Source of the DNA: JANRKT01 sp033763355
Lineage (GTDB): Bacteria; Bacteroidota; Bacteroidia; Chitinophagales; Chitinophagaceae
Reading direction: 5' to 3'
Assembly: GCA_033763355.1 (NCBI GenBank)
Contig: JANRKT010000290.1
Location: 1-50,524, forward strand
DNA: 50,524 nucleotides
The stretch's first letter is position 1, and each line of letters starts with the position of its first letter. Positions 16,998 to 24,314 of this stretch are shown one piece after another. The notes beneath the pieces are model-generated. The model did no database searches. It saw only the letters and a list, made by a program, of their open reading frames with translations, and had not been told where the DNA came from. The translations under genes were made by a program, and so were the position numbers.

Positions 16998-19400
16998 TTA
17001 AAGGCCTGTTTTACGGGCCAGGAAGCTGCTGCTTCCGAAAGTGATGAGTAAAATACTGAGTGAGCTGGCCGGCATGAGTATAGCGGCAATCAGAGGGGAC
17101 AGGTTTCCCTGTACTGCAAAGTATAAGCCGGTAATGTTGTAGGCTATTGATAATACAAAACTGGAAATAACAATTCTCCTGTTGGCTTTGCAAAGGTTAA
17201 TGAATTTTGCAAGCGCAGACATTTTTTTTGCTTCAATAATGGCATCGCTTGAAGGGGTGAAATTTCCGGTGTGTTCCGTAACGGCAATACCAATATCGCT
17301 TTGTTTAAGCGCCCCGGCATCATTCAGGCCATCGCCAATCATCATTACTTTCTCACCCTTTTGCTGCAATTGCTTAATGTAATTGAGTTTGTCTTCAGGC
17401 TGCTGTTTAAAAAGAAGGGTTGCGTCTCTTCCCAGTAATTTTTCAAGGTTTTCTTTTTCTGTTTCATTGTCACCTGATATTACTGAAAGGCGGTATTCCT
17501 TCCTGAGTTTTTTCACCAGGCCGGGTATAAATTCACGATAATGATTGCTGAAAACAAAACTGCCGTATAATTTATTCTGAATGCTGACGAATACGGCAGT
17601 GCCTGACTGCAGGCCTGTATTTATACCTGTTACAAAACTGTAAGAGCCGATTTTAATGTAATCATCATTTGCAAAACCTTCGATGCCGCTGCCTGCTGTT
17701 TCCCTGAATGCCGTTACTTCAACTTCATTCAGCCTGTTATCAAGGTATGATGCAAGCGCTTTGCTGAGCGGGTGAGATGAACAGGCTGCAAGCGCCGCCA
17801 CCTGTTTTTGCTGCAGGCTGTTAAGTGTTCTTCCGTCGTAAATAATATCCTGCTGATGGGTGGCGGTTAAAGTACCTGTTTTGTCGAAAACAATATGTGT
17901 TGCTTTGGCGATGTCTTCAATGGTTTGGGCATTGCGCAGGTAAAAGTGATTGCTGCCAAGTATGCGCAGGATATTGCCGTTGGTAAATGTATTGGAGAGC
18001 AGCAATGCACAGGGGCAGGCAATGATGAAAACGGCTGTAACGGCAGGCCATGTTTTTGAAGGGTCGTTCCATTGCCAGTAAAGCGCCGTTACAGCAGCAA
18101 TGAAGAAAACGAGATATGTAAAATAACGGCTCAGCAGGTGAACGAATGAAACGCTTTGCTGTTTGCCTGTTTTATTGAATTCATCCCTGTTCCAAAGCCT
18201 GGTAAGATAGCTTTGCGCCACTTCCTTAACCACCAGCACTTCAATATTTCCGCCTGTTTGCCTGCCGCCTGCGTAAAGCAATTCACCCGTTTCTTTCAGT
18301 ACAGGCAAAGATTCTCCTGTAACAAAACTGTAGTCAATAAGTGCATTGGCTTTAGTTAAGATCCCGTCTGCGGGTATCAGTTCTTCGTTGTGTATAATCA
18401 ATGTATCCCCCGGCTTTATATCAGGCAGGGCAACAGGGGTTTCTTTTCCATCTTTAACTGCTGAAACTGCAATGGGAAAGTAAGATGTATAATCTCTTTC
18501 AAAAGACAACTGGCGGTATGTTTTGTCCTGCAATATCCTGCCTGCAAGCATAAAAAAAACTATTCCTGTCATCGAATCAAAATAACCTCCGCCGCTCCCT
18601 TCAATTACTTCCACAGCACTGCGTATAAAAGTGATGATGATGGCCAGCGCTATGGGTGCATCAATATTAAGGAACCTGTGCCTTAAGCTTTTCCATGATG
18701 ATTCATAAAAAGGCAGAGCAGAATAAAGCAATACCGGTATGGCAAGGCCGAAATTGATCCAGCGGAAAATATTGCGCAAGACAGCTTCGCTTGCATCAAT
18801 GCCAAGATATTCAGGAAAACTCATCAGCATGATGTTGCCAAAACAAAAACCGGCCACACCCAACTGGTAAATCATGCTCCTGTCAATTCCCGGCCTTGCT
18901 TCTTTCAAATCGCTGAGGCTGATATAAGGTTCATAACCTATGGCGGTAAGCACTTCTGCAATTTTCCTCAGCGAGGTTTCATTATGCAAAAAGGCAATAT
19001 CTGCTTCCTTACGGGTAAAATTTACTTTAGATGAAATAACCCCGGCATCAAGGCGGTGGAGATTTTCAAGCAGGTAAAGACAGGAACTGCAATGCATTTG
19101 CGGAAGGTAAAAAGTTACCTGCACCTGTTTGTCGTTTCTAAAACTAACAAGTTTGTTTTGTATTTTTTCATCATCTAAAAAAGCAAACTTGTCTTTTCTT
19201 GTTTTAAATGCCAGGTTAATGCCGGGGTTTTCATTCAGGTTGTAGTATTCACAAAGGCCGCTTTCGTTTAATATGCTGTACACCATTTTACAGCCTTCAC
19301 AACAAAATGTCTTTTCTTCAAAGCGTATCCTGTCGTCCGGGCAGGTTTCGCCGCAATGGTAACAGTAAAGCGCTTGTTTTGTAACTGCAGGTGAACGCAT
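16998..19400 (-). CDS. ccoI: CcoI/FixI, copper-exporting P1B-type ATPase for cbb3 assembly
   Basis: About 800 residues from the ATG at 19398-19400, which gives MRSPAVTKQALYCYHC; an in-frame ATG at 19460 adds 20 residues not seen in the family. In order: an N-terminal Cys-rich metal-binding domain (YCYHCGETC, FCCEGC), a heavy-metal-associated domain with CSSC near residue 105, the actuator TGES motif (VTGESLPV), the CPC metal site (IIACPCALLLSNT), the phosphorylation site DKTGTLT, and the hinge GDGLNDAGAL. CcoI supplies copper to the CuB site of CcoN. It stands as its own unit just upstream of ccoS and has its own Fnr-type box. Confidence 0.96.
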   Translation of the reverse strand: MRSPAVTKQALYCYHCGETCPDDRIRFEEKTFCCEGCKMVYSILNESGLCEYYNLNENPGINLAFKTRKDKFAFLDDEKIQNKLVSFRNDKQVQVTFYLPQMHCSSCLYLLENLHRLDAGVISSKVNFTRKEADIAFLHNETSLRKIAEVLTAIGYEPYISLSDLKEARPGIDRSMIYQLGVAGFCFGNIMLMSFPEYLGIDASEAVLRNIFRWINFGLAIPVLLYSALPFYESSWKSLRHRFLNIDAPIALAIIITFIRSAVEVIEGSGGGYFDSMTGIVFFMLAGRILQDKTYRQLSFERDYTSYFPIAVSAVKDGKETPVALPDIKPGDTLIIHNEELIPADGILTKANALIDYSFVTGESLPVLKETGELLYAGGRQTGGNIEVLVVKEVAQSYLTRLWNRDEFNKTGKQQSVSFVHLLSRYFTYLVFFIAAVTALYWQWNDPSKTWPAVTAVFIIACPCALLLSNTFTNGNILRILGSNHFYLRNAQTIEDIAKATHIVFDKTGTLTATHQQDIIYDGRTLNSLQQKQVAALAACSSHPLSKALASYLDNRLNEVEVTAFRETAGSGIEGFANDDYIKIGSYSFVTGINTGLQSGTAVFVSIQNKLYGSFVFSNHYREFIPGLVKKLRKEYRLSVISGDNETEKENLEKLLGRDATLLFKQQPEDKLNYIKQLQQKGEKVMMIGDGLNDAGALKQSDIGIAVTEHTGNFTPSSDAIIEAKKMSALAKFINLCKANRRIVISSFVLSIAYNITGLYFAVQGNLSPLIAAILMPASSLSILLITFGSSSFLARKTGL

Positions 19401-19514
19401 ATTAATACGGTAGAGTGTGCCGCTAAAGTAGTTTCGGCCATTCCGGTTGCTGATGAGCAAATTCAGTAAAACGAATGATTTTGATCAAAGAGATGAGGTA
19501 ATAAACAGTGTGCA

Positions 19515-19526
19515 TGATATTTATCA
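19515..19526. promoter_or_regulatory. Fnr/Crp-type operator box of ccoI
   Basis: TGATATTTATCA, flanked by an A/T pair that extends the palindrome, is a perfect TGAT-N4-ATCA site about 115 bp before ccoI. A weak minus-strand -7 candidate, TCTCTTTGA at 19485-19493, has its G 34.5 bp from the box centre, the same distance as in the ccoS promoter. Confidence 0.65.
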
Positions 19527-19580
19527 TTATTGTCTGGCTAAAATATTAAGGCAAATCCTTTATACTAATGGTTTTCAAAG

Positions 19581-19630
19581 CGTCTCTCCTTTGAGAGGGG
19601 TTGTCCAAAGGACTCCTTAGGAGGGGGTGA
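19581..19630. repeat. Short multi-hairpin intergenic repeat-like element
   Basis: Between nosY and ccoI, three small inverted repeats follow one another: CTCTC/GAGAG (19584-19597), GTCC/GGAC (19603-19613) and CTCC/GGAG (19613-19623), in a G-rich context ending GGGGGTGAGG. This C/G-patterned sequence resembles dispersed intergenic elements common in Bacteroidota genomes (recollection). It may also end nosY transcription, but no T tract is present. Confidence 0.4.
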
Positions 19631-19673
19631 GGTTAATACCAGCAAGGATTTGAACACTTTAGCCGGGTAATAA

Positions 19674-20441
19674 TCACATGTCTTTCTTTTTAAAATTTCT
19701 TAAAGCAAGCCAAAGGGGTACAATGGCCCATAACAGGATAACTGAAGCAGTAAAAAGAATGCCATTTCCGCTGCCAAAAAAATCTTTATACAAGGCCCCT
19801 GTATAACCCATTAGTGCGCTTACATCGAGCCGAAGCATGATAAAAATCCGGGCAAGGTCAATGGGGTTGAGCGCTGTGAGCAGAAGGGTAAACTTCTCCA
19901 TCGGGTAATCGCTGAAAGCAAAAAGCACAAGCAGCACCAGGCCGTCATAGATCAGCGCAAAATAAAACCAAAGCATCAGGACGGCCCCTATGCCCCTTGC
20001 CTTATCCCTTGCTTTTACGGAGGCAAGAAATGCAATGGAAGTAAACACAAGTGTTAATGCACACCCCGCAAAAAGTAAAGCAAGCCCCGTATCATTGAAA
20101 GAAAAGAGCAAAACAGGAATGCCAACACCGGTAAGAAATGAGCAGAGGAGTGATGAAGACACGCCACTGTATTCGCTCAGCAAAATATTCCTGCGGCTCA
20201 GTGGCTGCGATAACATGAGCTCAATAAATTCATAGGAATTGTAATAATGAATAGTGGTAAATATCATGCTGACCAGCGGAACAATAATGAGTACAATATT
20301 CAGCAGGCCCAGTATAGCTTTGCTGTGGTTCTCTTCCAGCTGAAAAAGGCTGAAAGAAACAACCAGCAGGAATAGCGTATAAGCAATTACTACTCTGCTG
20401 CGCAGTATATCGTACAGAACGTATTTTGATAATTTGAGCAT
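19674..20441 (-). CDS. nosY: NosY, ABC transporter permease for N2O reductase maturation
   Basis: A 255-residue inner-membrane protein with about six helices, ending RNFKKKDM. An early segment (KYVLYDILRSRVVIAYTLFLL) and the MLSQPLSRRNILLSEY motif are typical of ABC-2 type NosY permeases. With NosF and NosD it forms the complex that supplies sulfur/copper components for CuZ assembly. The gene starts 40 bases after nosF and is the last of the nos operon. Identification relies on the family pattern plus the D-F-Y order. Confidence 0.93.
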   Translation of the reverse strand: MLKLSKYVLYDILRSRVVIAYTLFLLVVSFSLFQLEENHSKAILGLLNIVLIIVPLVSMIFTTIHYYNSYEFIELMLSQPLSRRNILLSEYSGVSSSLLCSFLTGVGIPVLLFSFNDTGLALLFAGCALTLVFTSIAFLASVKARDKARGIGAVLMLWFYFALIYDGLVLLVLFAFSDYPMEKFTLLLTALNPIDLARIFIMLRLDVSALMGYTGALYKDFFGSGNGILFTASVILLWAIVPLWLALRNFKKKDM

Positions 20442-20481
20442 ATATTGATGTTTAACCTCATTCGGTTGAATATTGCAAATT

Positions 20482-21249
20482 TTACCTGCCTTTTTCTGTT
20501 GCTTTTAAGGCAAGCACTTCATCTATCCAAAGCGCTTCTTTCTTCCTGCCCCTCATTATCCGGGCAATAGCTTTACCGAGTTTTTCTTCGCCGGTTTCTT
20601 TTCTTAATGTAGCCATATCTTTTAAAAAGATTATTTTACCTTCCTGCAGGTACATAACATGGGTGGTAAGCTCGTCAAGGTCGCTGAGGATGTGTGAAGT
20701 GATAAGGATAAGTTTGTTTTTTTTCTTTTCCTGTATAATTTTTTCTTTGAGAATTTCAGAAGAAAGCGGATCAAGCCCGGCAGTAGGTTCATCCAGTATC
20801 AAAATGCCAGGGTTGAAATAAAAGGCAAGCGCAGCGCTCACTTTCTGCCGGGTGCCACCGCTCAGGGTACGCATGGGTTTGTCAAAAAAAGAAACCAGGT
20901 TTAATTTTACCAGCAGGTCTGTATCCAGTTGTTGTTCGGGAATTTTCCTGATGTTTTTCATCATACCAAACAACTGGCCTACTTTCATATTATCAGGATA
21001 GCGGCCAATTTGCGGCATATAGCCTATCTGGTTCCGGTAGGTGGGGTCACCGTTGATTTGCTTTCCATTTATATATATGGCCCCGTTATTTGCTTTTACC
21101 ATACCAAGTATACATTTAATCAATGTGGTTTTACCTGAACCGTTGGGCCCTATCAATGATACCACCTGCCCGTTGCTGAAAAGCGCATTGATGTTGTTCA
21201 GCACCTGCAGTTTTTTAAAACGTTTGTCAAGGTTTTCTATTCTTATCAT
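20482..21249 (-). CDS. nosF: NosF, ABC transporter ATP-binding protein
   Basis: A 255-residue ATPase with Walker A GPNGSGKTT, Q-loop region YMPQIGRYPDNM, signature LSGGTRQKVS, Walker B ILILDEPTAGLD and H-loop ITSHILSDLDEL. It powers the NosDFY complex on the cytoplasmic side. The start codon overlaps the nosD stop by four bases (ATGA), so the two are translationally coupled. Length and motifs are normal for NosF. Confidence 0.95.
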   Translation of the reverse strand: MIRIENLDKRFKKLQVLNNINALFSNGQVVSLIGPNGSGKTTLIKCILGMVKANNGAIYINGKQINGDPTYRNQIGYMPQIGRYPDNMKVGQLFGMMKNIRKIPEQQLDTDLLVKLNLVSFFDKPMRTLSGGTRQKVSAALAFYFNPGILILDEPTAGLDPLSSEILKEKIIQEKKKNKLILITSHILSDLDELTTHVMYLQEGKIIFLKDMATLRKETGEEKLGKAIARIMRGRKKEALWIDEVLALKATEKGR

Positions 21250-22478
21250 AACTTAAAAGGCTTCAATAAAGGTTTATTATCAACAAGGTTTTCAGGAGTA
21301 AGGCTGGGTATTGCTTTTTCAGTTTTTTCCAGCAGCGATACCATAAAGCTGCGCAGAAGGATAAGTGTAGTGGGGTTTTGTTCCACAATCATGGCATACA
21401 TACTTACCGGGTGATAGGGCACATCTCCGGTACCGTCTTTATTCATATCATAACCTTCGTATTTGTCCCAGTAATTACTGTAAAATTTATTCAATACCAT
21501 TGTTCCGTTAGTGGCCACATCAAAACTATTGCCCATGAAATTGTTGTGGTAAAAATTATTATCGTCGCAACTGGCCTGCACTTTAACAGCCCAGCCATTG
21601 TTTTTGAAAATATTTTCATGTATTTCCATGCGGCTGCTGCCTTCCATATAAATGCCTGCAGTGTTTTTTAAAAAGATATTGTTGCTGATATAACTGTCGG
21701 TAATTTCTTTCAGCAATATTCCGTATGCAGAAGGCCCCCAGTTTTCTTCAAAATGGTTTTTTTCCATTCTTACTTTTTTGGAATACATCACGGCAACACC
21801 CGCACCGTTATTGCGAAAAGTATTTTGTATGTAATGGTCGCTGTGGGAGAACATAAAATGCAGTCCGTAGCGGATATTTTTTTCGCTGGTATTTTTTTGA
21901 ATGATTGATTCTGTAACAAATTCGAAGTAAATACCGTCGCGGTGGCCCTGAATATGATTGTTCTCAATACTGGCATGGCTGCATTTCCACAAATGGATGC
22001 CATTGCCGGTAAGCTGTTCTGACCGGGGGTTGCCTGTAATTGTATTGTTGCGGATACTGAAGTTGATGCTGTTTGAAACGTGAATGGCAAAATAAGAATT
22101 GAGGATGCTGTTTGATTCCAGTAAAATACCTGACGCATCTATAATTTTTATAGCGGCAAAATCATTAAGGGCTGAATAACCTGCATTTCTGAACAGGATA
22201 TTTTTAACTGTTATGTTTTTACCGCTGATGGTGAGCAGTTCATTTTTGTTTTCTCCGTCCAGCACGGCGCCTGCTTCGCCAATGATGGTAATGGACCTGG
22301 TGATGTGAACATTACCTTCTTTATAAATACCTTTTTTGAGGAGGATGGTATCATAATCCTTTGCAAGTTCAACCGCTTTTTTAAATGTAATCACTGACTG
22401 TCCCGGCCCGGTAATAATGATACGGCTAAAAGCGCAGGTTGAAAAGAAAAGAAATAGTATAGGAGATAAGTAATGCAA
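21246..22478 (-). CDS. nosD: NosD, periplasmic beta-helix protein for N2O reductase maturation
   Basis: A 410-residue secreted protein. A signal-like N terminus (MHYLSPILFLFFSTCAFS) is followed by the NosD/carbohydrate-binding repeats of a right-handed beta-helix, visible as repeated NNxIxxN-type turns (SIENNHIQGHRDGIYFEF, YISNNIFLKNTAGIYME), and the family segment YSNYWDKYEGYDMNKDGTGD near the end. NosD acts in the periplasm with NosF and NosY to build the CuZ cluster. It starts 3 bases after the nosL-fusion gene and overlaps nosF. Confidence 0.95.
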   Translation of the reverse strand: MHYLSPILFLFFSTCAFSRIIITGPGQSVITFKKAVELAKDYDTILLKKGIYKEGNVHITRSITIIGEAGAVLDGENKNELLTISGKNITVKNILFRNAGYSALNDFAAIKIIDASGILLESNSILNSYFAIHVSNSINFSIRNNTITGNPRSEQLTGNGIHLWKCSHASIENNHIQGHRDGIYFEFVTESIIQKNTSEKNIRYGLHFMFSHSDHYIQNTFRNNGAGVAVMYSKKVRMEKNHFEENWGPSAYGILLKEITDSYISNNIFLKNTAGIYMEGSSRMEIHENIFKNNGWAVKVQASCDDNNFYHNNFMGNSFDVATNGTMVLNKFYSNYWDKYEGYDMNKDGTGDVPYHPVSMYAMIVEQNPTTLILLRSFMVSLLEKTEKAIPSLTPENLVDNKPLLKPFKL

Positions 22479-22481
22479 TGT

Positions 22482-23528
22482 CTATTTTATTTTATTGTAA
22501 GCTTCCTGCCAAATGGTTATTTCAGACAGTTTACCTGCAGCATAATTTTCTGCTGACTGTTTGTTTTCGAAACCGGCTGTATTGCTCGCCATCGGGCTTT
22601 TCAGTTCAGGGCTTGTAACAAATGTTGCGGCTGTTACATCAATAAATTCATTTGGCTTCTGCCAGTTCACAGCAAGTTTCTTTGCAATATCCGTTTCAGC
22701 TTCCCCTCCCGTTTTCAGGAAACTTATCATACAATGCAGGTCATCAAATTTGTATAGCTTGCCTTTCTTTGTAATTACTTCCCCGCCAAACCTTGTATCT
22801 GTAATCCCCATTTTACAGAAATAACATACATCTTTACCCGGCTGGAAAGGTTCAGGCTTTGTGCTGCAGGAAACAAACAGTACAAGCATTGCAGTAACAA
22901 CTGCACGTTGCACTTTTTTGGGGGTGTAAATTTTTTTCCGGTCATGGTACCACTCAAAAAGCCAAACCATAAATGCCAGCACAGCTGCACCAATAACCAC
23001 CCAGCCACCAACATCGGGGAATGAATAGGCATCAAAATTCAATAATCTTTTATGTCCGATAAGCGGTGGCTGATATGATAACCCCGGAACCTGTATAGGC
23101 GCTTTGGGATCAAGGTTATGTCCATAATCGTAACCCCATTGGTAAAAATCATACATCGCTGCGGCACCCCCGATAGCAGTTAAAACAAGGTATGCAAGAA
23201 GGAACTTTCTTTTTCCTGTAATGGCAACTAGCATCCCCAGCACCATAAAGAAAACAACAACATAAGGCAGGAACCTGAATTCAGGGAACATCTCAACAGT
23301 TATATGCTTCATGCCGATATAATGGTTTAAACCATTGATTACATCCACATCGCCTGACAGGCCGTTGATCCAGATGTTCATGGTTAACCCTTCGGGATAT
23401 TGGGGTGCAAAAAGGTCAATACGCCATGCGGGCAAAAAAAACACTGCAATTAATGCGACTGATGCAAATACCACCAGTATCCTTGATGACACATTAAGTG
23501 TGTTTTTATTCCTGAGTTCTGTTTTCAT
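22482..23528 (-). CDS. nosL: Membrane domain fused to NosL-like copper chaperone
   Basis: A 348-residue protein in two parts. Residues 1-200 form a membrane domain with about four helices (near 17-35, 88-104, 109-126 and 175-192) and a long exported loop rich in aromatic residues. Residues ~214-348 are NosL: after a hydrophobic stretch ending in a lipobox-like LFVSC (Cys 221), come CYFCKM (Cys 235/238) and DDLHCMISF, the NosL metal-site motifs. NosL normally is a separate lipoprotein that brings Cu(I) to NosZ. An in-frame ATG at 22887-22889 just before the lipobox could allow a separate NosL lipoprotein to be made. The gene lies between the fasciclin gene and nosD. The NosL assignment is firm; the membrane half is unassigned. 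Confidence 0.87.
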   Translation of the reverse strand: MKTELRNKNTLNVSSRILVVFASVALIAVFFLPAWRIDLFAPQYPEGLTMNIWINGLSGDVDVINGLNHYIGMKHITVEMFPEFRFLPYVVVFFMVLGMLVAITGKRKFLLAYLVLTAIGGAAAMYDFYQWGYDYGHNLDPKAPIQVPGLSYQPPLIGHKRLLNFDAYSFPDVGGWVVIGAAVLAFMVWLFEWYHDRKKIYTPKKVQRAVVTAMLVLFVSCSTKPEPFQPGKDVCYFCKMGITDTRFGGEVITKKGKLYKFDDLHCMISFLKTGGEAETDIAKKLAVNWQKPNEFIDVTAATFVTSPELKSPMASNTAGFENKQSAENYAAGKLSEITIWQEAYNKIK

Positions 23529-23611
23529 TTTCTTTTCTTTTCAATTATTTCTTAGCTTTTCCCGCCTGTACAGCTGGTTGCAACCTTTTTACTCAGCAGG
23601 GTTAAGTGGTT

Positions 23612-24178
23612 TTATTTTTTTGCAGGGGGCAGCAATACCGCATCAATAACATGAATGATGCCATTGGTTGCCGGAATGGAAGCCACAATATTGGCTGTTC
23701 TGTTCACAGTTACTTTGCCATCTTTTACATTCAGTGTAATATTGTCTCCATTTGCCTGCCCGATTACCTGTCCGTCATGCATGTTTTCTGTTTTATAAAC
23801 GGCAACAGCAACATGGTACTGAAGAATGTTCTGCAAATCGTTTTTTTTATCCTCCTTCATTAATCCTTCAACAGTTCCTTCAGGTAGTTTAGCGAATGCT
23901 GCGTTGGTGGGTGCAAACACGGTAAATGGCCCTGCATTGGAAAGCGCCGTTACAAGCTCAGCCTGCTTTAGCGCTGCAACGAGAGTGCTGTGGTCTTTTG
24001 AGCCCACGGCAATTTTTACAATATCTTTTGCCGATTCATCATCTTCAACAGCTTCCTGTCCGGCGCCAGTTGCCGCTGCATCTGATACTGCAGTTTGTTC
24101 CGCATCTTGTTTATTGCCATTGCAACTAAAAACAAACACAGAAGAAATAATAATGAGGAGATTGATTATTTTTTTCAT
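23612..24178 (-). CDS. Fasciclin (FAS1) domain lipoprotein in the nos operon
   Basis: A 188-residue protein with a lipoprotein signal (MKKIINLLIIISSVFVFSC, lipobox FSC, Cys 19), an acidic linker and one FAS1 domain carrying both conserved boxes: FTVFAPTNAAFAKLP and NGIIHVIDAVLLPP. FAS1 domains mediate adhesion or protein contact and no redox cofactor site is visible. It sits inside the nos operon between nosZ and the nosL fusion, so a role in NosZ maturation or anchoring can be proposed, but only from position. A 15-bp hairpin lies between it and nosZ. Confidence 0.9.
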   Translation of the reverse strand: MKKIINLLIIISSVFVFSCNGNKQDAEQTAVSDAAATGAGQEAVEDDESAKDIVKIAVGSKDHSTLVAALKQAELVTALSNAGPFTVFAPTNAAFAKLPEGTVEGLMKEDKKNDLQNILQYHVAVAVYKTENMHDGQVIGQANGDNITLNVKDGKVTVNRTANIVASIPATNGIIHVIDAVLLPPAKK

Positions 24179-24192
24179 AACCCAGGTTTTGG

Positions 24193-24227
24193 CTCCACCT
24201 CGTTCCGCTTACCGGAACAAGGTGGAG
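24193..24227. terminator. Strong intraoperonic inverted repeat between nosZ and the fasciclin gene
   Basis: Two 15-base arms, 24193-24207 and 24213-24227, pair with one mismatch (G-U in one orientation) around the 5-base loop CTTAC. No T tract follows in either direction, so it is not a classical terminator; partial attenuation or protection of the nosZ mRNA 3' end is more likely. Confidence 0.5.
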
Positions 24228-24314
24228 TAATTAAAGTTTTAAAAGAACAGTATAAGTGAGCAAAGAGATATCTGATTCCTCATCCGGGCTTTATGCCATT
24301 ATTATACCTTTTTA

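Noticed and set aside
19451..19462. TGATGAGCAAAT near the ccoI start as a further Fnr-type box
   Set aside because: Only one half-site matches; the perfect palindrome at 19515 is the credible operator.
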